From JAWLHU01 sp049325315 (GTDB taxonomy: Bacteria > Bacillota > Sulfobacillia > Symbiobacteriales > Symbiobacteriaceae), in the NCBI GenBank assembly GCA_049325315.1, contig JBMONB010000009.1, positions 62,001 to 126,000 of the forward strand: a stretch of 64,000 bases of DNA, written 5' to 3'. The first letter of the stretch is position 1. Every line of letters starts with the position of its first letter. Positions 42,639-50,745 of the stretch are shown here, piece by piece. The position numbers were made by a program, and so were the translations under genes. Below the pieces are notes generated by a model. It searched no databases and was not told where the DNA came from. It was given only the letters and a program-made list of their open reading frames with translations.

Positions 42639-44629
42639 CACTGTCCAGCCTCCCCGATCCATCTGGCCCCTGATTCGGGGCCCATCTGCTCCACTTCTCC
42701 TGCGTGCAGCCGCAGCTTCGCTAGCGCTCTGGCCACGGCCTCTCTGCCCTGTGCCGCATACAGATCGTGCAGCGCGTACGCATAAGGATAGCGTTCCTTC
42801 GGAATTCGCTGAGCGATCTGCCCGCCATCTCCCTTATGCTGGTAGTGCAGCCACAGATATAAAGCTACTTCCTCATAGACCTTGCCCTGCGGGTGACCTT
42901 CTCCCATGCGCCACAGCTCGTCAATCAGGGGCTTGCCCAGTGCGGCAAAACCCCTGGGCCAGGGGGCGCCCACATGCGCCAACTGATTGCGGCTGATTAC
43001 CAGCACCGGCCTGCCCTCCCCCGAGGGCAGGCTCGTCGGAAACGCTGTGCCGGCGTCCGCAACCCAGATGGTGAGCGCGTTGACCGCCAGATCCGGAAAG
43101 AACCGGCTGAAGCTGAGGAATGCCTCTTCATACAGCCCCGCCAGGCCTGCAACTCCAACAAGGTCGTCGGCCGACCCCACCATGGTCACGGTCGCCCCCC
43201 CCCTGACCGCCAGCCTGGGGGAGCCCGCAATCATTGCCTGCGTAATCGCCCGCCCTCGAAACTCGCCGCCGGCAGCTACAGCCAAGTTCGAGACAAACGT
43301 CCAGTTCTCAGGACTCTCGACCCGGATGCGAAAGGAGGCCGGCGGGTGGGCGGTCGGGTGCTCCGCCGTGACCCCAACATGCCCGGACAACGGGTACCAC
43401 CCGGCCGGACCCGAGAGAAAGGCCCCGCTGGCCGACGTGAAGTAAGCAGCCCGAGGAATCAGACCGTCCCTGGGCAGCCAGACGGCGCCGGCATACCGGA
43501 CCTGAACCTGCACGGTCCCTCCGGGAGGCAGCGGCGGAGTCAGAGTCAGTTCCAGCCGGCTCCCGGTCTGGCGGTAACCGGTGCTCGCCCCCGTTACCTT
43601 CAGGTCGGGATTCAGCGTCAGAATGCCTGCCGTCAACGGGTCCCGGCCCGTGTTGCGGATGGTCAGACCCGCCTCAACCTTCATCAGAGGAGACTGGCGC
43701 AGGTCTACCGTCAGGTCATAGTCCTCGATCACAGCCGCCGGCTGCCCGCCCTCCCGCCTGGCCTCTTGAAACCGCACACGTGCGGCTGCCCCCTGCTCAT
43801 TCCACTCGGACACCAGCAACACGTACCTGCCGCCGGCAAGCGCCACAACGGACAACGCCACAACGGCCAGCGATGCGACCGCGGCAGGGAAACGGCGGTT
43901 GCGCGACGACATGTAACGCCACAGTACGGCTGTCACCAGCGCCGCGGCGACCCCCAGATAGAACACGTGAAACCAGAGCGGCAGCGGACCGGCCTGTACA
44001 TAGCCCCATAATTCGGTATAGGGCTGGAAGTTCAAGCGCATCACGTCTACCAGTGACAACTCTGCGACGTGAAGGCGGGCGCCGCGAAAGACCCGCTGTA
44101 CGACGGCGAGTATCAGCCAGCACATCGCCGCCAGCGGATAGACCCACCGGTCTGCGCCTAGGAAGCCGACCAAAAACCAGCCAACCGACAGACCGAATCC
44201 GACGGCGATCAGCGCCTGTCCAAGGAACTCCGGTACGGCTGTGAGGAGTGATGACGCAGGGCCAAACAGGACGGCCAGGAAAGCAGGCGTCAGCGTCAGG
44301 CCCATGAGGCCTGCAACCCCGGCAAGGTATCGCCCCAGAACCAAGTCGGGTCCGCCCGGGAGCGATGCTTCCAGCTCCGCGAACTTGTTCCGCCAGCTCC
44401 GGGAGGCGCTGACCGCCCCCACAAAGAGGGCTGCCAGAGACACCAGTCCGATCGCGGCCGATCCCACTGCTCCGTTCAGGAACGCACGGGCCGTCCCCGA
44501 CCAGCCTCGGGCGACGTACACCACCAAACCCGCCCAGACGAGATGGACAATCAAATAGCCCCGGTGCCACCAGAGCAGGAGGAATTCGGCTCGAAAGCCC
44601 CCTCTGAACCGCTCCCAGCCGTTAGGCAT
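42638..44629 (-). CDS. ABC-2 permease fused to an M1-peptidase-like ectodomain without HExxH
   Basis: A 663-residue protein. Residues 1-275 hold about six membrane segments of ABC-2 type (AEFLLLWWHRGYLIVHLVWAGL onward). After a further membrane segment near 285-305 comes a large extracytoplasmic part beginning VIEDYDLTVDLRQSPLMKVEAGL, the N-terminal beta-sandwich of M1 aminopeptidase-like proteins, followed by a helical domain (YEEAFLSFSRFFPDL). Where the zinc motif HExxH and its downstream Glu should be, only LIDELWRMGEGHPQGKVYEE is found, so peptidase activity is unlikely. ATG at 44629 overlaps the ATPase stop by eight bases. Confidence 0.75.
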   Translation of the reverse strand: MPNGWERFRGGFRAEFLLLWWHRGYLIVHLVWAGLVVYVARGWSGTARAFLNGAVGSAAIGLVSLAALFVGAVSASRSWRNKFAELEASLPGGPDLVLGRYLAGVAGLMGLTLTPAFLAVLFGPASSLLTAVPEFLGQALIAVGFGLSVGWFLVGFLGADRWVYPLAAMCWLILAVVQRVFRGARLHVAELSLVDVMRLNFQPYTELWGYVQAGPLPLWFHVFYLGVAAALVTAVLWRYMSSRNRRFPAAVASLAVVALSVVALAGGRYVLLVSEWNEQGAAARVRFQEARREGGQPAAVIEDYDLTVDLRQSPLMKVEAGLTIRNTGRDPLTAGILTLNPDLKVTGASTGYRQTGSRLELTLTPPLPPGGTVQVQVRYAGAVWLPRDGLIPRAAYFTSASGAFLSGPAGWYPLSGHVGVTAEHPTAHPPASFRIRVESPENWTFVSNLAVAAGGEFRGRAITQAMIAGSPRLAVRGGATVTMVGSADDLVGVAGLAGLYEEAFLSFSRFFPDLAVNALTIWVADAGTAFPTSLPSGEGRPVLVISRNQLAHVGAPWPRGFAALGKPLIDELWRMGEGHPQGKVYEEVALYLWLHYQHKGDGGQIAQRIPKERYPYAYALHDLYAAQGREAVARALAKLRLHAGEVEQMGPESGARWIGEAGQ

Positions 44630-45509
44630 ACATCTCACGCCCCTTCCGGCCGACCAGCGCCAGATACCCCTCCTCCAGGCTGGCTTCCTGCGGCACACCC
44701 CTGCCCAGCGGATTCTCATCTCCCAACACGACCAGTTGCGTGCACCCGTTGACGGACCGGCTTGTGACAACGGTAAAGTTTGAGTCCCCGTCCAGGTCGG
44801 ACCATTCATCAGCGGAGACCTCGACCCGCCATACCTTTCCGTTCGCCACCTGAGCCAACTCGGCCGGTGAGCCGGCAAATTGCAGGCGCCCCTTCACCAG
44901 CACGGCTATCTCTGAACAGCTGGCAGCCACATCGGCCACAATGTGGGTAGAAAGCAGTACGGTCCGATCGTGCGACAGTCTGGAGAGCAGATTACGAAAC
45001 CGAATGCGCTCCTCCGGGTCAAGGCCGGCGGTCGGTTCGTCCACAATCAATACTTGCGGGTTTCCCAGCAGCGCCTGAGCGATGCCCAGGCGTTGCTTCA
45101 TCCCTCCGGAAAACGTCTCCACCCGTTTCCCGGCGTCCTGTGTCAGGTTTACTTGATGCAAGACAAGCTCAATTTCTTGCTTGCGCTCGCTGGCAGTCAG
45201 GTTTTTCAGGCTACCTATGTAATCTAGCATTTCGTACGCCTTTAATCCCCTGTAAAACCCAAACTCCTGCGGCAGGTATCCCAGGCATCTCCTGACCGCC
45301 TCGGGCTTCCGGACCACGTCAAGCCCCCCGACCTTCAACTCTCCGGACGTGGGCAGAATCTGTGTCGTGAGCAGCCGCATGAGCGTGGTCTTACCCGCCC
45401 CGTTCGGACCGAGCAGGCCGAACATGCCGCCTCGGATGTGCAAGGTCAGATCCTTGATTGCTACAGCGGCTCCAAACTTCTTCACTAGCTGGCTAATCGA
45501 TAGGTCCAT
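44622..45509 (-). CDS. ABC transporter ATP-binding protein (ABC-2 export type)
   Basis: A 295-residue ATPase: Walker A GPNGAGKTT (about 35-43), Q-loop LPQEFGFYRG, signature FSGGMKQRLG, Walker B VLIVDEPTAGLDP, H-loop STH. The C-terminal 80 residues form an accessory domain (WRVEVSADEWSDLDGDSNFTVV) as in other ABC-2 export ATPases. ATG start. It partners the two permeases that follow with overlapping starts. Confidence 0.93.
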   Translation of the reverse strand: MDLSISQLVKKFGAAVAIKDLTLHIRGGMFGLLGPNGAGKTTLMRLLTTQILPTSGELKVGGLDVVRKPEAVRRCLGYLPQEFGFYRGLKAYEMLDYIGSLKNLTASERKQEIELVLHQVNLTQDAGKRVETFSGGMKQRLGIAQALLGNPQVLIVDEPTAGLDPEERIRFRNLLSRLSHDRTVLLSTHIVADVAASCSEIAVLVKGRLQFAGSPAELAQVANGKVWRVEVSADEWSDLDGDSNFTVVTSRSVNGCTQLVVLGDENPLGRGVPQEASLEEGYLALVGRKGREMYA

Positions 45510-45574
45510 CCTCTAAGCCCCTTACATTAAAGTACTGCTCGTCAGTTTGAGGGCTCAGGCCACCCCGACCAGTG

Positions 45575-45853
45575 TCAGGCCGGCAGTGCCTTAGCCTCTT
45601 TGATCACGGTCAACTCATGCTCCGCTACCACCTCGTCGTCGATGAGCAGTTCTAGTCGGTGCTGGCCGCTTCTGTACAGACAGGGCTGAAACGAGAAGGT
45701 TGTTTCCATCCCGGGAGCCATTGGCGGCTTGCGCACGTTCTGAATCCGGATCAGGTCCGTGACGCCCAGAAGTAACTTCGGCACGGACGAGGCGAACAAG
45801 ACGGCAGACACCGTCACTGAGATCAGCCACAGAATCTCCGGCACGTACCTCAC
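45575..45853 (-). CDS. Small membrane protein, possibly a truncated MauE fused to a beta domain
   Basis: A 92-residue protein. The first 32 residues (WLISVTVSAVLFASSVPKLL) read like the first helix of a MauE/DoxX-type redox membrane protein; the rest (TFSFQPCLYRSGQHRLELLI, DDEVVAEHELTV) is a beta-strand-rich module unlike MauE. An intact MauE has four membrane segments. Either an internal deletion joined two genes or this is a distinct small family. It starts about 20 bases after the redoxin stop, and MauE neighbours redoxins in many maturation loci. Confidence 0.55.
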   Translation of the reverse strand: MRYVPEILWLISVTVSAVLFASSVPKLLLGVTDLIRIQNVRKPPMAPGMETTFSFQPCLYRSGQHRLELLIDDEVVAEHELTVIKEAKALPA

Positions 45854-45873
45854 TGCCCCCCTGTACAGGTTCC

Positions 45874-46311
45874 CTAGCCCAGTTGAAGCTGGAGCAGTTC
45901 CCTGGGATGTGTGATGAGGCGCTGATCGCGAATGCGCCCTTCACTGTCGGTGATCAGCACACAAGGGTGAACGGCGATGTTCAGGCTCTCCTTTGCCAAT
46001 TCCGTCAGCGTCAGAACCGGGAGTGACCACCCATAATAGTCCACAATCTCTTGGTGCTCCTCGGGGGTGCCATCGCACAGAATCACCAGGTGGGGTGCCG
46101 GCACCCGTTGGGCCAGGTCGCTGACCCACGGCATCAGATCGACGCACAGGGGACATTGCAGCGACAAGACCAAATAGACCGCCGACGCCGGTATGTCGCG
46201 GCCCAGAGATACACTCGTTTCATCATGATTCTGAAGCCTGAGGTCGGGCATCACCGTGCCCGGCGCCAGGTCGAAATTGGGGGGCGTGGCCCCGAAGGAA
46301 GCGGCTCCCAT
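45874..46311 (-). CDS. MauD/TlpA-like thioredoxin-fold protein
   Basis: A 145-residue thioredoxin-like protein with a CPLC redox motif in VLSLQCPLCVDLMPWVSDLA (about residue 53), cis-Pro region VHPCVLITDSEGRI and C-terminal HPRELLQLQLG. The IVDYYGWSLPVLTLTE insertion is as in MauD-type redoxins. No N-terminal membrane anchor is left, unlike most MauD proteins; it starts directly at the ABC-exporter stop. It may form or isomerise disulfides in a secreted product. Confidence 0.75.
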   Translation of the reverse strand: MGAASFGATPPNFDLAPGTVMPDLRLQNHDETSVSLGRDIPASAVYLVLSLQCPLCVDLMPWVSDLAQRVPAPHLVILCDGTPEEHQEIVDYYGWSLPVLTLTELAKESLNIAVHPCVLITDSEGRIRDQRLITHPRELLQLQLG

Positions 46312-47640
46312 CTACTCACCCTTTGCTTTCGGGATGGTTACTTTGGCATGGACGGGGAGGTCCCGATACCACTGGGCCTGGGCTTCCCACATGCGTGCGT
46401 ATTCGCCGCCAAGGGCGATCAACTCATCATGAGATCCTTCTTCAACCAGCTTTCCAGCCTTCAGCATCAAGACCTTGTCCACCAGCCGGGCAACGCCCAG
46501 GCGGTGCGAGATGATCAGGGCAGTCCGCCTGGCCGTGAACTGCAAAAACGCCTGGATCACCTGCACCTCGGTCCGAGGATCGAGCGCAGCCGTCGGCTCA
46601 TCCAGAACGACCAGATCCGCCCTGGCCAGATAGACCCGGGCAAGGGCAACCCTCTGCCACTCACCGCCCGACAGTTCAACGCCGCCTGGAAACGTGTGCC
46701 CCAGTCGGGTGTCAAGTCCTTGCGGCAAACTGTTAAGTCGCTCCCGCAGACCCACTGTCTGAAGGGCTTCGAGCAAGTGCGCATCGGCGTTGAGCAGAGC
46801 CTGATTACCAAGGGCAACGTTCTCCCGCAAGGAGCGCTGAAAACGGATAAAGTCCTGAAACATGGCTGCCGACTGCAGGCGGCCCGAACGAACGTCAACC
46901 CCGTCGGCCAGAACAGAGCCCTCCGTCGGCCGGTAGAGCGTTGCCATAATCTTGGCAAGAGTGGTCTTCCCACATCCGTTGTCACCGACCACCGCAACGC
47001 TTTCCCCGGCCCGCAGCCGGAAACTGACGTTCTCCAGCGCCCATTGCTCGGCGCCCGGATAGCGGAAGCTGACCTGCCTGACTTCCAACCCCGTGCGCAG
47101 AGCGAAGGGGGGTTGTTGAACGATAGCTCTACCTGTCGCCGAGGCCGCGCCCAGAAAACCGCGAAGTTCCAGGGCGTACTCCGAGAACTCGGTCATCTCC
47201 CGCATGGAAAAGCCTGCACTCTTGAGGCCGTTATACACGGCTCCGACCGCTGCAACGGAAACAATCAGGTCTCCCACCCTGATCTGACCATGCGCGGCCT
47301 GAATGGTCAGGTACAGCGTAAAGCCGCCTTGAATCAGGATCGGCGCCATGGACATGAGAAAGCCGATCTTCCGCTCACCTGAGGAGGCGCCACGGCGCTG
47401 ACGCAGAACCAGCGTCTTCAGATTCTCCCACTCTCGTTTCAGCAGCGGGCCGGCCTGCAATATGCGCAGTTCTTTCTGGCTCTCCGGTTGGACCAGAACT
47501 CCGAAGAGGTGCTGCGCCTCATGCTCCTTGCCGAATCGTTCATAGGTCCCTCTGGCGCGTCGGACCCCAAGGTACCGGTTGATGGCCAGTTCGGGCAATC
47601 CGGCCGCGAGAGCAGCGGGGGATTTCATCTCCCCGATCAC
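46312..47640 (-). CDS. ABC exporter (membrane-ATPase half transporter), N-terminally truncated
   Basis: A 442-residue half transporter. Residues 1-190 hold only the later part of an exporter membrane domain (YERFGKEHEAQHLFGVLVQP, SMAPILIQGGFTLYLTIQAA, VGDLIVSVAAVGAVYNGL); two or three N-terminal helices of the usual six are missing compared with peptide exporters of about 600 residues. The ATPase is intact: Walker A GDNGCGKTT, signature ELSGGEWQR, Walker B LVVLDEPTAALDP, H-loop SHR. GTG at 47640 overlaps the regulator's stop; ATG at 47628 is the alternative. Loss of the 5' end suggests a deletion that fused it to the regulator. Confidence 0.85.
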   Translation of the reverse strand: MIGEMKSPAALAAGLPELAINRYLGVRRARGTYERFGKEHEAQHLFGVLVQPESQKELRILQAGPLLKREWENLKTLVLRQRRGASSGERKIGFLMSMAPILIQGGFTLYLTIQAAHGQIRVGDLIVSVAAVGAVYNGLKSAGFSMREMTEFSEYALELRGFLGAASATGRAIVQQPPFALRTGLEVRQVSFRYPGAEQWALENVSFRLRAGESVAVVGDNGCGKTTLAKIMATLYRPTEGSVLADGVDVRSGRLQSAAMFQDFIRFQRSLRENVALGNQALLNADAHLLEALQTVGLRERLNSLPQGLDTRLGHTFPGGVELSGGEWQRVALARVYLARADLVVLDEPTAALDPRTEVQVIQAFLQFTARRTALIISHRLGVARLVDKVLMLKAGKLVEEGSHDELIALGGEYARMWEAQAQWYRDLPVHAKVTIPKAKGE

Positions 47641-47846
47641 TTGATGCGCTGAGCATCAAGGCGCAGGGCGACAAGCACGCATTCGGTGTGGTTGCGCGCT
47701 CCCAATATCGAATAGATGTTTTTTACATGCTCCCGAACCGTTTCCTTGCTCAGGTAGAGGCATTTTGCGATGTGGGTCGTGTTGTGCCCCTGTAGAAGAT
47801 AATGAAGAACCTCTTTTTGCCGCGGGGTAAGTCTGCTCTCTTCCAT
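47637..47846 (-). CDS. GerE-like small LuxR-type HTH regulator
   Basis: A 69-residue protein that is only a LuxR/GerE DNA-binding domain: LTPRQKEVLHYLLQGHNTTHIAKCLYLSKETVREHVKNI is a canonical four-helix LuxR HTH, as in the free-standing spore regulator GerE. ATG at 47846 or TTG at 47879. It stands first in the minus-strand island cluster, its stop overlapping the ABC exporter, and may control the cluster, perhaps during sporulation; or it may be the tail of a longer regulator whose front was lost. Confidence 0.75.
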   Translation of the reverse strand: MEESRLTPRQKEVLHYLLQGHNTTHIAKCLYLSKETVREHVKNIYSILGARNHTECVLVALRLDAQRIK

Positions 47847-47879
47847 AGTTTGAATGATCTCCCCCTTCGTAGTGAACAA

Positions 47880-48063
47880 TCTTCACGGTTGCCTAAGAAT
47901 CGTTTATTAGCAAACTTTCTATATATACGCTCTACACCCTTCTTAGCTTGCTATCAAAATTATCTATCACTCGCTCCACGAGCCGGCCTCGTTAGCATCC
48001 CAGCTCGATAATAAATCGGCCGCTTGGAAATCCTTAGCATGATCACGGAATGATCCCGGTGAA
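47880..48063. other. AT-rich right boundary of the island
   Basis: About 180 bases of strikingly AT-rich sequence (for example TTATTAGCAAACTTTCTATATATACG) in an otherwise GC-rich window. It contains the probable promoter of the GerE-like gene (minus-strand TTGATA, then TAGAGC or TATATA) and ends exactly where homology to the CAP gene begins. Confidence 0.6.
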
Positions 48064-48286
48064 TGGCTCCCCGTTTGCCATGATCAAGCGGTTCGGCATC
48101 TCCTACCGCACGGCCGGCGAAAACATTGCCGGCAATGCCAGCGTGTCCGGCGCCCACCGGGCGCTCATGAACTCCCCGGGCCACCGGGCGAACATTCTCA
48201 GCACCAAGTACACTCATATCGGCATCGGGATCCAGCAGGGTGGGGACTACGGTATGATGTTCACCCAGATGTTTGTCGGACGGTAA
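48064..48286 (+). pseudogene. 5'-truncated CAP-domain paralogue
   Basis: From GGCTCCCCGTTT onward the DNA matches the C-terminal third of the CAP gene at 40003-40225, with scattered substitutions (roughly 85% identical by eye): GSPFAMIKRFGISYRTAGEN and the ending MFTQMFVGR are kept. The signal peptide and the first half of the domain, including the N-terminal helix, are missing; the upstream sequence is unrelated. A fossil of a second CAP gene cut by the island. Confidence 0.85.
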
Positions 48287-48386
48287 AACAATAAAGACCC
48301 CGGTTGCACCACTCTTGCAGAGGCATATTCGTCCCCTTGCTGCATATAGATGCAGGGGTCCAGGTTGTAACGAAAGAGCGGTGATC

Positions 48387-48842
48387 ATGGTGACGTCTGC
48401 CGTGAGCAGAGTGCTGCTTCTGGGGTGTGGTCTCCTGGCGTTGCAGCCGGTGCTTGGCAAGATTCCGGTTCTGGGCTGGTTCCTCACAATGTGGCCGGTT
48501 ACCTGGGGAATCTGGATCTACCTGGCGAGTGTTCTCATTCGCGAGCTTCGGCCTTATCTCACATCTTCGGACAATCCTCGAATCCCATGCATGGGGTGGA
48601 GCGCTCTCATCGGACTGACCAGTGGTCTGGCTGGTGCGATCAGCGGGATTCTCCTAGATGCTCTTCTGGCCTCGGTTGCTGCTGTAGCCGGGCCAGACGG
48701 GTCAGTGGCTGCCGCCGGATACGCCTTAAGTGCAGGCTTTGGGCTGATCACCCTGGTTACCAAGCCGTTCTGGGGAGTCCTGGTCTGCGGTGCTGCCGGA
48801 TTACTAATGGGAAGCGTCCGACCGGCTCCGGACCAAAGCTAG
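48387..48842 (+). CDS. Small membrane protein of unknown function
   Basis: A 151-residue protein with four predicted membrane segments (VLLLGCGLLALQPVLGKIPVLGWFL, TWGIWIYLASVLI, GLTSGLAGAISGILLDALLASVAAV, and a C-terminal one), small loops and no known motif. ATG at 48387 with a weak GCGGTG site; the frame is open from 48273, but that part looks non-coding. No recognised family. Confidence 0.65.
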   Translation: MVTSAVSRVLLLGCGLLALQPVLGKIPVLGWFLTMWPVTWGIWIYLASVLIRELRPYLTSSDNPRIPCMGWSALIGLTSGLAGAISGILLDALLASVAAVAGPDGSVAAAGYALSAGFGLITLVTKPFWGVLVCGAAGLLMGSVRPAPDQS

Positions 48843-48898
48843 ATGATCTGAGCGCCTTGGAGCCGCTACGGATGCAGGAATATTCAGATCGTCAAAAG

Positions 48899-48936
48899 AA
48901 ACCTCCCTTCCTGGCGAACGCCAGGAAGGGAGGTTT
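48899..48936 (+). promoter_or_regulatory. Perfect hairpin whose 3' arm holds the ribosome site of the aldo/keto reductase
   Basis: AAACCTCCCTTCCTGGC pairs perfectly over about 17 bases with GCCAGGAAGGGAGGTTT, loop GAAC. The 3' arm's AAGGGAGG is the ribosome site six bases before ATG 48942. It may terminate the upstream gene, and in a read-through transcript would hide the ribosome site, so translation would need the gene's own shorter transcript or unfolding. Confidence 0.75.
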
Positions 48937-48941
48937 GGACC

Positions 48942-49796
48942 ATGGAGTACCGAAAACTCGGAAAGACCGGTGTCGAGCTTTCCTGCATTGGATTCGGAGG
49001 CATCGTCATTGCCCGTGAGACGCAGACAGAAGCCAACAACACGGTGGCCCGCGCCGTCGACCGGGGCATTAATTACTTCGATGTGGCGCCGAGCTATGAG
49101 GATGCCGAAGAGCGGCTGGGACCGGCCCTGCAGCCGTTCCGCAACCAGATTTTTCTTGCCTGTAAGACACAGAAGCGCACGAGAGCCGAGGCGGAGAAGG
49201 AACTTCAGAACTCCCTGCGCCTCCTCGGGACCGGTCACTTTGACCTCTATCAGCTTCACGCCATGACCACCGAAGAAGACTTCGCCGCTGCCATGGGTCC
49301 CGGCGGCGCCCTGGAGGCGCTGGTGGCGGCCCGGGAAAAAGGCCTGGTGCGATATCTGGGCTTCTCGGCCCACTCCGACACCATCGCCCTGAAGCTGATG
49401 GATGCCTTCGATTTTGACTCCATCCTTTTCCCGGTCAACTGGGTCAACTACATGAACGCCGATTTCGGGCCCGCTGTGATCGAGAAGGCCCGCAGCAAAT
49501 CCATGGGCCGTCTCTGCCTGAAAGCAATGGCCCGCAGCCTCTGGGAGCGCCCGGAGGACAGGTCCCAGTTCCCCAAGTGCTGGTACGAGCCGTGCAGCGA
49601 CCTCGGCGAAGCGGCTTTGGCCCTGCGCTTTACGCTCTCGGAGCCGGTCACAGCGGCCATACCGCCCGGCGACCCCACCCTCTTCTGGCACGCTGTCGAT
49701 GTGGCTGAGCGCTTCGAGCCCCTCTCCTACCTCGAGCGCGAGGAGTTGCGCATGAGGGCGCGGGGAATCAAGCCGATCTTCACGCCTTCCCGTTAG
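48942..49796 (+). CDS. Aldo/keto reductase
   Basis: A 284-residue AKR TIM barrel: MEYRKLGKTGVELSCIGFGG, GINYFDVAPSYEDAEERLGPAL with catalytic Asp and Tyr, LACKTQKRTRAEAEKEL with the catalytic Lys, and FDLYQLHAM with the His. The C-terminal part is shorter than the usual 320-residue form, as in several small AKRs from Firmicutes (YccK/YhdN-like without ferredoxin extension). Substrate unknown. Stand-alone gene. Confidence 0.9.
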   Translation: MEYRKLGKTGVELSCIGFGGIVIARETQTEANNTVARAVDRGINYFDVAPSYEDAEERLGPALQPFRNQIFLACKTQKRTRAEAEKELQNSLRLLGTGHFDLYQLHAMTTEEDFAAAMGPGGALEALVAAREKGLVRYLGFSAHSDTIALKLMDAFDFDSILFPVNWVNYMNADFGPAVIEKARSKSMGRLCLKAMARSLWERPEDRSQFPKCWYEPCSDLGEAALALRFTLSEPVTAAIPPGDPTLFWHAVDVAERFEPLSYLEREELRMRARGIKPIFTPSR

Positions 49797-49810
49797 GGCA
49801 GAAGGGCAGA

Positions 49811-49839
49811 GAAAGGCGGGGATGCACCCCGCCTTCCTT
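49811..49839. terminator. Terminator between the AKR and methyltransferase genes
   Basis: AAGGCGGGG/CCCCGCCTT stem with loop ATGCA and CCTTTATG tail on the plus strand; it serves two convergent genes. Confidence 0.75.
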
Positions 49840-50585
49840 TATGCTCGCCCGAAGAGATAGACCGCCCAACCCACGGAGTCCCGCCCCCACCGCAGGTACG
49901 CGTCTCGAGTGCGACGAGCCCGTGCCAGAATCGCCGGCACATCCTGGTCATCCGGATGTGCCTTTGCATATCGCTCGGCGGCTCGCCAGCGGCGCCCCTC
50001 GTATCGATCCCAGTCCTGCTGGCTGCTGACCAGGGTGTAGAGAAGCGTAAGCCCCTCCGCCTCACCGGCTGCGGCATTCGTGGCGTGGGTGCCGTAGTCC
50101 TCCCGCCCGGTCTGGCTGGCCTCCAGGTACTCCGGGTCGGGCTCCCGTGTCCAGAAGGGCTCGCCTACCATCACCTGGCCGCCCGGCTTGACGAAGCGGG
50201 CCAGCCGCCGCAGCGTGGCCTGGTAGCCCCCGAAGACCCAGCTGGCCCCCAGGCAGATGGCCAGGTCGAAATGGCCGTCCGGAGCGGTATAGGTAGCGCC
50301 ATCCTGCTCCGCGAAGGAGAGGGTCGAGGTCGGAGGGAGACGTTCCTGCGCCGAAGCCCGGGCTGCATCAAGAAAGGTGCGGCAGAGATCGACCCCCACG
50401 CCGGAGACCGGGTAGCGGGAGGCGATGCGAATCAGGCCTTCGGCCTTGCCGCAGGCGATGTCCAGGACTCGGGCGCCCGCCGGGAGGTCCAGCAGGCCGG
50501 CCACCTCATCAAACCCCGCCGGGTTGAGCGGGTTCAGGTGGGTAAGGTCGGCGCTGGTAATCGTGTGGTACTTCCATGGCTCCAT
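49839..50585 (-). CDS. SAM-dependent methyltransferase, class I
   Basis: A 248-residue methyltransferase. Motif I is VLDIACGKAEGLIRIA (about residues 40-55), followed by GVGVDLCRTFLDAAR (motif II) and FDLAICLGASWVFGGYQATLRRLARFVKPGGQVMVGEPFW (motifs IV to VI). The N-terminus MEPWKYHTITSADLTHLNPL is unusual but conserved in small-molecule methyltransferases. Substrate unknown. It is divergent from the MFS gene pair. Confidence 0.88.
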   Translation of the reverse strand: MEPWKYHTITSADLTHLNPLNPAGFDEVAGLLDLPAGARVLDIACGKAEGLIRIASRYPVSGVGVDLCRTFLDAARASAQERLPPTSTLSFAEQDGATYTAPDGHFDLAICLGASWVFGGYQATLRRLARFVKPGGQVMVGEPFWTREPDPEYLEASQTGREDYGTHATNAAAGEAEGLTLLYTLVSSQQDWDRYEGRRWRAAERYAKAHPDDQDVPAILARARRTRDAYLRWGRDSVGWAVYLFGRA

Positions 50586-50674
50586 TCATAGACCACCTTC
50601 CTGGGCATGCAAATCGACTGCCAACCCTCGCCTTATTCCTTGTCTCCACACGGAATTCCTACCTGGGACCTTCC

Positions 50675-50703
50675 TTGACCTTCTATACCCATCACTGTAT
50701 AGT
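50675..50703 (+). promoter_or_regulatory. Promoter of the MFS gene pair
   Basis: TTGACC (50675-50680), 17-base spacer, TATAGT (50698-50703), about 43 bases before the first MFS gene. Confidence 0.75.
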
Positions 50704-50745
50704 GTAAAGATCAAATAAGTTATCCATTAACGGTGGTGAGACAGC

